From positions 1 through 43,642 of IMG/VR virus record IMGVR_UViG_3300046517_000786: a stretch of 43,642 nucleotides of DNA, one strand, 5' to 3'. Of the stretch, positions 6,688 through 12,426 are shown piece by piece (the first letter of the stretch is position 1; the number at the start of each line of letters is the position of its first letter). The notes under the pieces were generated by a model. The model saw nothing but the letters and a program-made list of their open reading frames with translations, was not told where the DNA came from and ran no database searches. Source of the stretch: a virus. A program made the translations under genes and the position numbers.

Positions 6688-6938
6688 AAACTAAAACAAA
6701 TCATTTCTTTGAAGAGTTTTTACCGCCTTTTGAGATTCATCAAAGCTTTAATCCTTCGGCCCCGGTCATCATGCGAAGATACTACGTTGCATGCCAAAGC
6801 GGATTTTGTCTCGCGGATAACCTTGAAAAATCTCATGCTAAATTCATGTGCGCCTTACTCAACAAAGCCGCATCATCTCAAGCTTTACCGGAAGAAGAGG
6901 TGCAAGCGATAATCGAGAGAGTGAGGGGGAAAATTTGA
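6684..6938 (+). CDS. Small protein of unknown function (84 aa)
   Basis: An 84-residue protein, coupled to its neighbours by overlaps at both ends. The middle has RRYYVACQSGFCLADN, with two Cys that could form a redox or metal site, then a C-terminal helix (PEEEVQAIIERVRGK). No domain is recognised. It is part of the rightward early operon. Confidence 0.55.
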   Translation: MKTKTNHFFEEFLPPFEIHQSFNPSAPVIMRRYYVACQSGFCLADNLEKSHAKFMCALLNKAASSQALPEEEVQAIIERVRGKI

Positions 6939-7054
6939 AAGATACTCCATTCCAATTTTATAGTTTCATGGGGTTATTTATTATAACTGCCACGCTTCTT
7001 ATTTTATTAATTGGTCACATGATATGGACTTATTGGATCAAACCTAAATTATGA
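6935..7054 (+). CDS. Single-pass membrane mini-protein (39 aa, TTG start)
   Basis: A 39-residue protein with one hydrophobic segment (residues ~12-30: GLFIITATLLILLIG). The best start is TTG 6935, which overlaps the preceding TGA and has an excellent Shine-Dalgarno sequence (GAGGGGG, spacing ~5). An in-frame ATG at 6968 would give a 28-residue form. Its stop overlaps the next ATG as ATGA. It could be an early membrane-active peptide; no family is assigned. Confidence 0.5.
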   Translation: MKDTPFQFYSFMGLFIITATLLILLIGHMIWTYWIKPKL

Positions 7055-7338
7055 AACGTTCTCCCATCCGCAAGATTTCCAAGAAGCAATCAGCTCGGCT
7101 TCGGAAGTACATGAAGATCCGGAAAGAATATCTTGAGCAATTTCCGTATTGTGAAGTGTGCCGAAAGCATGAATTGGCTATTAGATTTGCATGCGATATT
7201 CATCACAAAATGGGGACTCTCGGCGAATTATATTTTGATGTGAAATACTTCCTAGCCGTTTGCAGGACTCACCACTCATTTTTACACGCAAATGTTACAT
7301 GGGCGAAAGAGAACGGATTTACTTTAGATCGATATTAA
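7051..7338 (+). CDS. HNH-type zinc-containing nuclease-like protein (95 aa)
   Basis: A 95-residue protein with a basic N-terminus, then C34-x2-C37, DIHH (49-52) and C71-x2-H74/H75 with H79. This is the arrangement of short phage HNH domains ('CEVC ... DIHH ... AVCR.HH'). It is coupled by ATGA to the gene before it. Expected activity is metal-dependent DNA cleavage or nicking, possibly in recombination. The classical final Asn is replaced by a His-rich ending, so activity is not assured. Confidence 0.7.
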   Translation: MKRSPIRKISKKQSARLRKYMKIRKEYLEQFPYCEVCRKHELAIRFACDIHHKMGTLGELYFDVKYFLAVCRTHHSFLHANVTWAKENGFTLDRY

Positions 7339-7527
7339 ATGAAGCTTATCACCATCGATCAGGTTTACCGAGAATTAGGAAGAGAGATTGCTTTTATTAA
7401 GATTGATCTTGTGAATGTAAGGTTAGAGCCAGCCAATACTGAGCGAGATGAAAGACTAGAAAAGCTTGAGAGACGGTTGAGACTCAAGCTTCATTTAAAA
7501 CTCATCATAGAGGATCATTTGCTTTAA
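7339..7527 (+). CDS. Small coiled-coil protein of unknown function (62 aa)
   Basis: A 62-residue, highly charged helical protein (ERDERLEKLERRLRLKLHL, residues ~35-53) that could form a coiled coil. It is the last gene of the rightward early block. Its last 23 bases overlap the 3' end of the convergent gene at 7505-7741, so no space is left for a conventional terminator between the two convoys. Confidence 0.5.
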   Translation: MKLITIDQVYRELGREIAFIKIDLVNVRLEPANTERDERLEKLERRLRLKLHLKLIIEDHLL

Positions 7528-7741
7528 GTTTCTTTGCTTTAAAGTTTTCCATTCGTTTTTGTTGTCCTTTAAGTCCCCAAGCTTGTCTTTCTGTCAATGT
7601 GGTTTTCTTGGCTCTCATGAGTCCACCTTTCTTGCCTAACTGAGTTCCAACATCATCGAGATATATGGGTTGACCGCAAGGGCAGAGTAAGGGCTTCCAG
7701 CAACGATTACAGCATAGAGGGGTTTTTGTGTGGGTTTTCAT
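7505..7741 (-). CDS. Small zinc-finger protein with KGG-like tail (78 aa)
   Basis: A 78-residue protein. The N-terminal zinc site has Cys at 10, 11, 14, 20 and 22 (CCNRCWKPLLCPCG), followed by a basic GKKGG...TTLTERQAW..KG region. The C-terminal region is paralogous to the 51-residue protein at 2338-2493. It is the last gene of the leftward block and overlaps the convergent gene's 3' end by 23 bases. Its ATG overlaps the previous stop. Nucleic-acid binding is plausible from the zinc site and charge. Confidence 0.6.
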   Translation of the reverse strand: MKTHTKTPLCCNRCWKPLLCPCGQPIYLDDVGTQLGKKGGLMRAKKTTLTERQAWGLKGQQKRMENFKAKKLKANDPL

Positions 7742-8007
7742 AAGTCTAATTTCTTTAAAACGGCAAGAACTTCAGAGAAGGTTCGGTCTCGTGAATCATT
7801 CCAATCCGAAGAACTATTGATATTTAGAAATGCATTTATCTTTTTATAAACATCCCAAAAAGATTCTGGATAAACCTTTCTTTGCCATCCTAGCAAACAC
7901 CATTTGACGGCTGATTTTGAATCAATTTCAACACAATGATTTTGAGAGTCGGCAGCCATGAATCCTTTTGTCCATGAATCAGCGGTGATTAGTTCATGTA
8001 TTTTCAT
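7738..8007 (-). CDS. DUF6197-like phage protein (89 aa)
   Basis: An 89-residue protein. The segment SAVKWCLLGW (residues ~32-41), the internal WND (~69) and the C-terminal RTFSEVLAVLKK (~74-85) reproduce the pattern of the phage family I know as DUF6197 ('CALGAL ... WND...RT..EVL.LL'). Function of the family is unknown. It is coupled to both neighbours by ATGA overlaps. Confidence 0.6.
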   Translation of the reverse strand: MKIHELITADSWTKGFMAADSQNHCVEIDSKSAVKWCLLGWQRKVYPESFWDVYKKINAFLNINSSSDWNDSRDRTFSEVLAVLKKLDL

Positions 8008-8237
8008 GATTCGAACATCTTATTTGTTAAATAATCTATTTTCTTAACTCGTTCTTTTTGTTGAGCATCTTTCAGGTCTTGTTGTTCATTGTATTCTTCA
8101 AGTCTTCCTAAAGCCCAGGCTCTTACCAGAACTTTTGTCCATCGTTTTGCTCCAAGATTAGATTCTAAATTTACAAAAGATTTTCCCTTATAAAGGATTT
8201 GATTTTCTTTAGTTGTAAAAGGATTAGGTGTTTTCAT
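8004..8237 (-). CDS. Small protein, possible member of a local paralogous set (77 aa)
   Basis: A 77-residue protein. Its first ~50 residues (NPF..ENQILYKGKSFVNL, then AWALGRLEEYNEQ) resemble the proteins at 8428-8625 and 8701-8883, each with an N-terminal NP.../E-N-E strand pair followed by a helix ending GR/GK-x-x-x-x-NE/QE. It therefore looks like a diverged third copy. A charged C-terminal helix follows. The function is unknown. Confidence 0.5.
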   Translation of the reverse strand: MKTPNPFTTKENQILYKGKSFVNLESNLGAKRWTKVLVRAWALGRLEEYNEQQDLKDAQQKERVKKIDYLTNKMFES

Positions 8238-8242
8238 ATTTA

Positions 8243-8431
8243 TTAAGGGTGATATTCATCCATTTCTAGGGTTTCCCATGCAATCATATGCGCATCAAGG
8301 CTGTCCGCTTGAATTACGCCGGTTCTTATGGTTCCGTCTGGGCACTCAATTTCACAAAGGAATTCATGCCAATTATGTTTAAACGTTTGTTCTTTTGAGG
8401 TTAGGTTTACAGTTAAAGTGAGTTTTTTCAT
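8243..8431 (-). CDS. Small protein of unknown function (62 aa)
   Basis: A 62-residue protein, beta-rich (MKKLTLTVNLTSKEQTF; CEIECPDGTIRTGVIQ), with a short C-terminal helix. It lies within the leftward block between members of the local paralogous set and starts in an ATGA overlap. I recognise no family. Confidence 0.5.
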   Translation of the reverse strand: MKKLTLTVNLTSKEQTFKHNWHEFLCEIECPDGTIRTGVIQADSLDAHMIAWETLEMDEYHP

Positions 8432-8625
8432 ATTCCAAATTTATCCATCATAGCTTGAGCGTTGCGGTTGGTTTCCTGCCATTGATCGTATTTTCCCATT
8501 TCATAAGCTTCATTGAGATGCCACACCATTTCATTCGCTTGGGCACGAGTGGTGCAAATGAAGAGGCGTGTTTTATGGATCATGACGTATTCGTTTTCCC
8601 TCCAGAATACTTTTTTCTTTTTCAT
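8428..8625 (-). CDS. Small protein of a local paralogous set (65 aa)
   Basis: A 65-residue protein. The segment ICTTRAQANEMVWHLNEAYE followed by GKYDQWQET aligns by eye with the 60-residue protein at 8701-8883 (IACPSETQAKNWADRLNEAF, GRIYQMNET). Predicted fold: two or three strands and a helix. It begins in an ATGA overlap with the 24-residue membrane peptide. The function is unknown. Confidence 0.55.
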   Translation of the reverse strand: MKKKKVFWRENEYVMIHKTRLFICTTRAQANEMVWHLNEAYEMGKYDQWQETNRNAQAMMDKFGI

Positions 8626-8696
8626 ATTAAATACACAATCAAGCTCCCAATAAGGGCAAAGGTTAATAGGGCAACATCGATAAGGAAGGTATTCAT
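8622..8696 (-). CDS. 24-residue membrane peptide
   Basis: A 24-residue peptide that is almost entirely hydrophobic (core FLIDVALLTFALIGSLIVYL). Its ATG lies four bases after the upstream stop and its TGA overlaps the downstream ATG, filling the only gap between the genes at 8428 and 8701. This tight fit, repeated elsewhere in the genome, is the main support. There is no strong ribosome-binding site. Confidence 0.4.
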   Translation of the reverse strand: MNTFLIDVALLTFALIGSLIVYLI

Positions 8697-8700
8697 GGGA

Positions 8701-8883
8701 TTAAGCTTCTTTAAGTTGTTTAACTGTTTCATTCATTTGATATATTCGACCCTCGTTAAAAGCTTCATTCAATCTATCTGCCCAGTTCTTAGCTTGTGTT
8801 TCAGACGGGCAAGCGATTGAAAAGAATTCATCATTGGTGAATTGATATATTTTATCGCCTAATGGGATATAAGGATTTTTCAT
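8701..8883 (-). CDS. Small protein of a local paralogous set (60 aa)
   Basis: A 60-residue protein. The N-terminus reads MKNPYIPLGDKIYQFTNDE, then the ETQAKNWADRLNEAFNEGR helix region shared with 8428-8625. It belongs to a small tandemly amplified set in this block. No catalytic motif is seen and the function is unknown. Confidence 0.55.
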   Translation of the reverse strand: MKNPYIPLGDKIYQFTNDEFFSIACPSETQAKNWADRLNEAFNEGRIYQMNETVKQLKEA

Positions 8884-8888
8884 ATTAT

Positions 8889-9317
8889 TTATTCGATTGT
8901 AGGTGAAAGGATTTGGTATCCGCCCCAGTCTTGATGAAGATCAAGGGGGAGTTTCTTATCAGAGTCAATCTTCAGGGCGTATCCACGAGCATCACCATTA
9001 ACAAAGAAGCCCTCAGGAATTGAGCCTAGGATTTTTCCAAGTTTATCAGTGATAGCTTTGGAGAAAGCTTCCCATGCGTTTTCATCCGAGTGGAAGTCGA
9101 ATCGATATTGAAAGGATTTTTCGTTAAGCAAATAAGCTTCACCGTTACAGTGAGCAGTTGCGCCGTCATGCGCTACTTTCTCAAGCTTGAATAGTTCAAG
9201 GCTGGCTTTCTTTCCGTTCATGGTGCCGCCACATAGCTTCACGAGTTGCTCGCAAAGGTTATAATGTTTCTCTAGGTTATGCTTTCGGGTGTCTTTTTTA
9301 TTGAGTTTGGTTGTCAT
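8889..9317 (-). CDS. Protein of unknown function (142 aa)
   Basis: A 142-residue mixed alpha/beta protein with two or three Cys and aromatic-rich segments (FQYRFDFHSDENAWEAF, ~residues 69-85). It starts at an ATG in a CGACAATGAC context without a Shine-Dalgarno sequence. It is one of the longest genes in the leftward block. No family is recognised. Confidence 0.6.
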   Translation of the reverse strand: MTTKLNKKDTRKHNLEKHYNLCEQLVKLCGGTMNGKKASLELFKLEKVAHDGATAHCNGEAYLLNEKSFQYRFDFHSDENAWEAFSKAITDKLGKILGSIPEGFFVNGDARGYALKIDSDKKLPLDLHQDWGGYQILSPTIE

Positions 9318-9383
9318 TGTCGTTTCTTTCGTTAGGTTGTTATTGATTGTTTAGTGATCTAAGGTATTTACGGTATTTAATGA

Positions 9384-9551
9384 TTAGATACTCAAGAGTT
9401 TAGAGAGTTCCAGTTGAACTAAAGCTTTAGCTTGATACACAGTTAAACCAAGGGTAGCGGCAAAGGAGGCGCCGCGGGTTGAGTTTAAGAGGTACAGTTG
9501 GTTTTGGAGTTCTTCCGCTTGTTTCATTATGAGAGTTTGATAGGTTGTCAT
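9384..9551 (-). CDS. Small helical protein, first gene of the leftward block (55 aa)
   Basis: A 55-residue helical protein (MKQAEELQNQLYLLNSTRG, then GLTVYQAKALVQLELSKLL) with a possible HTH-like turn at residues ~30-50. It begins 50 bases downstream of the promoter at 9602-9630 and shares the ACACAATGAC start context with the gene at 2075-2269. It could be a small regulator, but that is inferred only from its position as first gene. Confidence 0.5.
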   Translation of the reverse strand: MTTYQTLIMKQAEELQNQLYLLNSTRGASFAATLGLTVYQAKALVQLELSKLLSI

Positions 9552-9601
9552 TGTGTTTTGGTTTCTAGTGTGTGGTTAAGTTGTTTTCTTTATCTGTTAT
9601 C

Positions 9602-9630
9602 AATCTACTACAGCTTCTAGTTAGCGTCAA
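9602..9630 (-). promoter_or_regulatory. Leftward promoter for block 9551-7505
   Basis: On the minus strand TTGACG (9625-9630) and TAGATT (9602-9607) are separated by 17 bases. The -35 box is the same TTGACG used at 2525-2530 and 2548-2553. Expected start is near 9595, about 44 bases before the first ATG. Confidence 0.5.
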
Positions 9631-9724
9631 CTAAAGATTAAGATTAAATAACAAGTATAAGGAAAGCTAATGCAGACCATTATCCAGCATTAGATTAGCA
9701 AATGATTCACGGGGCAACGAGGGA

Positions 9725-9753
9725 TTGACTACCCTAAAATCCAGTGGTAAGGT
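9725..9753 (+). promoter_or_regulatory. Possible rightward promoter at the start of the late block
   Basis: TTGACT (9725-9730) and TAAGGT (9748-9753) with a 17-base spacer, ending six bases before the GTG at 9760. The -10 match is weak and its TAAGG could instead be the ribosome-binding site of the gene. If used as a promoter, the mRNA would be essentially leaderless. Confidence 0.3.
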
Positions 9754-9759
9754 ATCGGC

Positions 9760-10281
9760 GTGAAGTATCAGAAGAGTCCTAAACCTTCTCAGCCCTGGTC
9801 TGAAATCGAAGTCAAACTAGATGCAAATGATAGTCAGGCAACCGAAGGTATTACAGAGGTAAAACCCCCAACTATCAATCATCCAATCAGCGAAGCCAAT
9901 AGTGAATACAAAGGAGGAAGACCTAAGGAGGTAACCAAGGAGCAAGAAACAAGGATCTATGAGCTATCAGTACAAGGGTTAACCCAACAGGAAATAGCAA
10001 AGGTAGAGAATTTGAGTCAGAATACGATTAGTGGGGTATGTGAGAGGATGGCTAGTGATTACGATATTGTTTCCTTTAAAAAAGGATATGCAAAAATGCT
10101 CTCTACAGCAGGTGTTTTAGCCACTAGAAAGCTCATACAGAAGCTTGATTCACCTGAGGCAGACAGAGCTAACATTGGCAGCCTGGCAGTCATAGCTGGC
10201 ATCATGACTGATAAGACAATATCCTTAGATGCTGAGGAGCCTGTTAAGACGGTGGATTGGTCTGATCTGTTGGGGGCTTAA
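9760..10281 (+). CDS. HTH protein, candidate small terminase subunit
   Basis: A 173-residue protein from GTG 9760. Residues 1-50 are polar and probably disordered. GGRPKEVTKEQETRIYELS and LTQQEIAKVENLSQNTIS (~52-91) form a clear helix-turn-helix. The C-terminal part reads LATRKLIQKLD...IGSLAVIAGIMTDK (~120-152), a pattern seen in phage small-terminase-like HTH proteins. It opens the rightward late block and borders a structured non-coding region, which fits recognition of packaging DNA. The large subunit is ~4 kb away, which is unusual. The alternative is a transcriptional regulator of the divergent region. Confidence 0.55.
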   Translation: MKYQKSPKPSQPWSEIEVKLDANDSQATEGITEVKPPTINHPISEANSEYKGGRPKEVTKEQETRIYELSVQGLTQQEIAKVENLSQNTISGVCERMASDYDIVSFKKGYAKMLSTAGVLATRKLIQKLDSPEADRANIGSLAVIAGIMTDKTISLDAEEPVKTVDWSDLLGA

Positions 10282-10330
10282 TAGCCTAGTTGCGCAATCG
10301 ATAGCTAGCTGTCATTAAACCTTTTTGGTT

Positions 10331-10360
10331 CAGTCTCAATAAGGAATAATCCTATTGACT
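10331..10360 (+). repeat. 15-bp direct repeat, copy 1, with hairpin
   Basis: CAGTCTCAATAAGGA at 10331-10345. AGT, CAATA and GGA pair with TCC, TATTG and ACT (10350-10360) around an ATAA loop, giving 11 base pairs with two small bulges. The same 15-mer recurs at 10431-10445. Confidence 0.7.
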
Positions 10361-10419
10361 AACTAATCCTCCCAAAAATCCTAGGTTTGCTCACCGTAGA
10401 AAGCGCATAAACTGTGCAA

Positions 10420-10449
10420 ACGATCATTGTCAGTCTCAATAAGGATCGT
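10420..10449 (+). repeat. 15-bp direct repeat, copy 2, with hairpin
   Basis: CAGTCTCAATAAGGA at 10431-10445, starting 100 bases after copy 1. Here ACGATC (10420-10425) pairs with GATCGT (10444-10449) and ATTG (10426-10429) with CAAT (10437-10440). The repeat is again partly in a stem, but the pairing partner differs from copy 1. Confidence 0.65.
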
Positions 10450-10659
10450 ATTTCAATTCCCCCTTACCATTTCCTGTTTCCCCATTACCCATTTTACCTT
10501 TACCCACACCCACTCATGGAGGCATAGAGTAGGAAGGCAAGGGGAATAGAGGGGTGAACTGTTAAGGATTACTTATGAGTTCAAGATGGGAGGAGGGGTG
10601 GGGACCCGTGCCTATCCCCCCGATACGGTCGACTAATAGTAATATTAAGTAACATATTC

Positions 10660-10688
10660 TTGAGAATCCATATAAGAGCCTATACAAT
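10660..10688 (+). promoter_or_regulatory. Rightward promoter upstream of HNH gene
   Basis: TTGAGA (10660-10665) and TACAAT (10683-10688), each 5/6 to the sigma-70 consensus, with an ideal 17-base spacer. The -10 box ends six bases before the ATG at 10695, so the predicted start point coincides with the start codon (leaderless mRNA). Confidence 0.5.
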
Positions 10689-10694
10689 CTGATC

Positions 10695-11213
10695 ATGATA
10701 ATTGAACAATGGAAACCTGTTGTTGGATACGAAGGTCTTTATGAGGTTAGCGATTTGGGGAGGGTTAGGTCGATTCACTTTCAAGGGATAAGTAGGATTA
10801 GGATGTTGAGTATGAACCAGAAGAAGAACGGTTATCTGATTACTGAGCTATCTAAAGGGAAAAAGCAGAAAAGGATCTATGTGCATAAGTTGGTTACCCA
10901 AGCCTTTCTTGGAGAGCGTCCATTAGGTATGGAAGTTAACCATAAGGACGGGAATAAGCTTAATGCCGCATTGAGTAATCTGGAGTATGTAACTCAGGCT
11001 GAGAATAGGGATCACGCGCTTAGGACTGGATTGTTTAAGCCTCTATACGGAGAGGATGCTTACGGAGCTAAGCTTACGAATGATAAGGTTCGGAGGATGA
11101 AGAAATTTAGAGCAATGGGCATGAGAATTGTTTTGATTTCTAAACTATTTCGCCTTCCTTACTACCATGTGTCTCTAATCCTTAATGGGAAGATTTGGAA
11201 TAGGATAAATTAG
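10695..11213 (+). CDS. NUMOD4-HNH homing-type endonuclease
   Basis: A 172-residue protein. The N-terminal NUMOD4 motif is EQWKPVVGYEGLYEVSDLGR (residues 4-23). An HNH core follows: VHKLV (63-67), VNHKDGNKLN (81-90), NLEYVT (95-100) and AENRDHA (102-108). The C-terminal ~50 residues (LTNDKVRRMKKF...) form a NUMOD1-like DNA-binding helical tail. It is a free-standing site-specific nicking or cleaving enzyme, typical of selfish insertions in phage genomes, although some phages need an HNH protein next to terminase for packaging cleavage. It sits directly downstream of the putative packaging region with its own promoter. Confidence 0.88.
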   Translation: MIIEQWKPVVGYEGLYEVSDLGRVRSIHFQGISRIRMLSMNQKKNGYLITELSKGKKQKRIYVHKLVTQAFLGERPLGMEVNHKDGNKLNAALSNLEYVTQAENRDHALRTGLFKPLYGEDAYGAKLTNDKVRRMKKFRAMGMRIVLISKLFRLPYYHVSLILNGKIWNRIN

Positions 11214-11305
11214 AATATTATCCCTGGTTCCTGCCTGAGATCACTTGTGCGCCTTAGGAGTATTTGGTGATTGCGTGGTGATTGGGAGATGTGGTAGAGG
11301 GGTTT

Positions 11306-11491
11306 ATGGAAGAGTGGACACCGTTTAAGGACAGGGAAGAGAGAGATCGTATTTTGAAAGATGAGCCTTTGAAGTTTGCGGCGATGGTGGAGTCTTATGG
11401 TTGGGAGCCTCATCTTGAAAAAGATAAGGATAGAATTAAAGAGTATAAGAAATCTAAGGAGTGGTTGGATTTTATTAAGGATAGAAAGTAA
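11306..11491 (+). CDS. Small acidic helical protein (61 aa)
   Basis: A 61-residue charged protein (MEEWTPFKDREERDRIL...). ATG 11306 is preceded by GAGGGG, a good ribosome-binding site. An upstream in-frame TTG at 11282 would add 8 residues. The segment FAAMVESYGWEPHLEKDK looks like a helix-turn. The function is unknown; it is the first of four small genes before the glycosyltransferase region. Confidence 0.5.
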   Translation: MEEWTPFKDREERDRILKDEPLKFAAMVESYGWEPHLEKDKDRIKEYKKSKEWLDFIKDRK

Positions 11492-11494
11492 TTT

Positions 11495-11632
11495 ATGGGA
11501 AAACTATTTACTGGGAAGAACGAGGCTCCGAAGAAGCCTGCGAGCTGGGCGATTCAAGATTCTGATAAGAGTGATCAGGATGAAGAGAAGGAGTCTGATA
11601 CGGAGAGAGCTAAGGAAATTAAAGAGGAATAA
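11495..11632 (+). CDS. Small charged, probably disordered protein (45 aa)
   Basis: A 45-residue protein beginning MGKLFTGKNEAPKKPASW, then a Ser/Asp/Glu/Lys-rich tail. It is spaced 3 bases after the previous stop and 1 base before the next ATG. Composition suggests an unstructured peptide. No family is recognised. Confidence 0.45.
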   Translation: MGKLFTGKNEAPKKPASWAIQDSDKSDQDEEKESDTERAKEIKEE

Positions 11633-11633
11633 T

Positions 11634-11768
11634 ATGCCGTTTCGTTCCAAGGCTCAGAAAGGTTATTTGGCCATTCACGAGCCTAAGATATTTGAGAGAT
11701 GGATCCATAAGTATGGTGGGAAAATAGTTCCTAGTAAGAAACATAAGAAGGCTTTGAAGAAGAAGTGA
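11634..11768 (+). CDS. Small basic protein with FRSKAQ motif (44 aa)
   Basis: A 44-residue basic protein. The start MPFRSKAQKGYLAIHEPKIF resembles very short proteins found in many phage genomes ('FRSKAQ.RYL....P..A..W'). A Lys-rich tail follows (KKHKKALKKK). The function in those phages is unknown. It is packed tightly between neighbours. Confidence 0.5.
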   Translation: MPFRSKAQKGYLAIHEPKIFERWIHKYGGKIVPSKKHKKALKKK

Positions 11769-11813
11769 GTTTGATTGCGTTACTCGCCCTTGTCATGCTA
11801 ATCGTCATTAGTA

Positions 11814-11987
11814 ATGACCGAGCGAGATTCTAAGCTGGCTAAGAAGGTTCTCTACCAAATTGAGGAAGGATTCATCGTCGTTAAGTCAGAGTGTCCCACC
11901 TGTCACAAGTTCCAACTCAATAGCTACCCTCCAGGCCAGAAGACCCTCGTCTGCACTAAATGCTGGAACGCCTATCCTGTGCCATGA
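11814..11987 (+). CDS. Small zinc-ribbon protein (57 aa)
   Basis: A 57-residue protein with a zinc ribbon of the C-x2-C ... C-x2-C type: CPTCHKF near residues 29-35 and CTKCWN near 48-53. The N-terminus is a charged helix. The layout resembles Com-like or general zinc-ribbon mini-proteins of phages, which can bind nucleic acid or act as translational regulators. The specific role is unknown. Confidence 0.55.
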   Translation: MTERDSKLAKKVLYQIEEGFIVVKSECPTCHKFQLNSYPPGQKTLVCTKCWNAYPVP

Positions 11988-12002
11988 CCTTATACAATCT
12001 CA

Positions 12003-12032
12003 TTGACACATTAGCGGATCTAATGATATAGA
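12003..12032 (+). promoter_or_regulatory. Rightward promoter
   Basis: Perfect -35 box TTGACA (12003-12008), an 18-base spacer and TATAGA (12027-12032). The GTG start of the next gene is at 12040, so the transcript would be leaderless or nearly so. A copy of TATACAATCT lies just upstream, also found at 10681-10690. Confidence 0.5.
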
Positions 12033-12039
12033 GCGTGCC

Positions 12040-12315
12040 GTGCCACGTTCGATCAATAGACCCAAGATCTTCACTGTAGTGCGTAATATATGGCTCACAG
12101 ATGAGATGTTTAAGGAGTCACTTTTCCATTCCTATGTAGCAGGAATACCTTGGGGAGAATATTTAAGAAAATCTGTAGAACTTTATAATGAAAAATCCAA
12201 CACCGAACCAGAGACTAAAGAAACTAAAGAGAGAGCTGAAAAGTTTGATGACTTCTATCGACAAAAAACTAAAAGGCAGGTCATTAAAGTAAAGAATTTA
12301 GAGAACAACAAATAG
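12040..12315 (+). CDS. Protein of unknown function (91 aa)
   Basis: A 91-residue protein from GTG 12040, with an N-terminal region PRSINRPKIFTVVRNIWLTD and a highly charged C-terminal helix (KERAEKFDDFYRQKTKRQ). No Shine-Dalgarno sequence precedes it, but a promoter ends seven bases upstream. It could be a small DNA- or RNA-binding protein, but no family is recognised. Confidence 0.5.
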   Translation: MPRSINRPKIFTVVRNIWLTDEMFKESLFHSYVAGIPWGEYLRKSVELYNEKSNTEPETKETKERAEKFDDFYRQKTKRQVIKVKNLENNK

Positions 12316-12323
12316 GAGAAACT

Positions 12324-12383
12324 ATGCCCCGGAAAAAACAAAAAGCAAAACCTCGTGGTCCTTTCATTAAAGGTAAGAAGTAA
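12324..12383 (+). CDS. 19-residue very basic peptide
   Basis: A 19-residue peptide (MPRKKQKAKPRGPFIKGKK) with a good ribosome-binding site (GGAG, spacing 5). It is followed directly by the terminator at 12391. The GPFIKGKK and GPYKK endings echo the next gene's RGPYKKSD, so the two may be related. Its extreme charge suggests nucleic-acid binding. It is small, so the call is tentative. Confidence 0.4.
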   Translation: MPRKKQKAKPRGPFIKGKK

Positions 12384-12390
12384 TTAAAGA

Positions 12391-12423
12391 AGAGGGCGGT
12401 TCCCGAAGAGCCGCTCTCTTTTT
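12391..12423 (+). terminator. Rho-independent terminator
   Basis: A 9-bp stem AGAGGGCGG/CCGCTCTCT (12391-12399 with 12411-12419, one G-U) around an 11-base loop, followed by a run of T (12419-12423). The next ATG is only four bases after the T run, so the following gene needs read-through or a promoter inside this region. Confidence 0.8.
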
Positions 12424-12426
12424 CTT

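Larger units (their letters stand above)
10282..10694 (+). other. 413-nt structured non-coding region, candidate packaging (pac/cos) site
   Basis: This is the longest gene-free stretch. It contains two copies of CAGTCTCAATAAGGA exactly 100 bases apart, each in a hairpin, and a small hairpin GCGCA/TGTGC (10403-10417). A run of about 65 bases nearly free of G (10450-10515) is followed by a G-rich run (10516-10605) ending in GGGAGGAGGGGTGGGG (10588-10603) and then a C-rich segment (10612-10620). No plausible coding frame is seen. Its position next to the small-terminase-like gene suggests the site where packaging begins. Confidence 0.45.

Noticed and set aside
9363-9380. Tandem GGTATTTA repeat
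   Set aside because: Only two 9-base units in an AT-rich gap between leftward genes. Too short to call an operator or repeat array.
10588-10620. Cohesive-end (cos) site at the G-run/C-run
   Set aside because: GGGGA and TCCCC can pair, but nothing in the sequence alone shows a staggered cut. It is kept only as part of the general packaging-region hypothesis.
12400-12420. tRNA-like T-arm reading of GGTTCCCGAAGAGCC
   Set aside because: No acceptor or anticodon arms can be built around it, and the stem plus T run fit a terminator.
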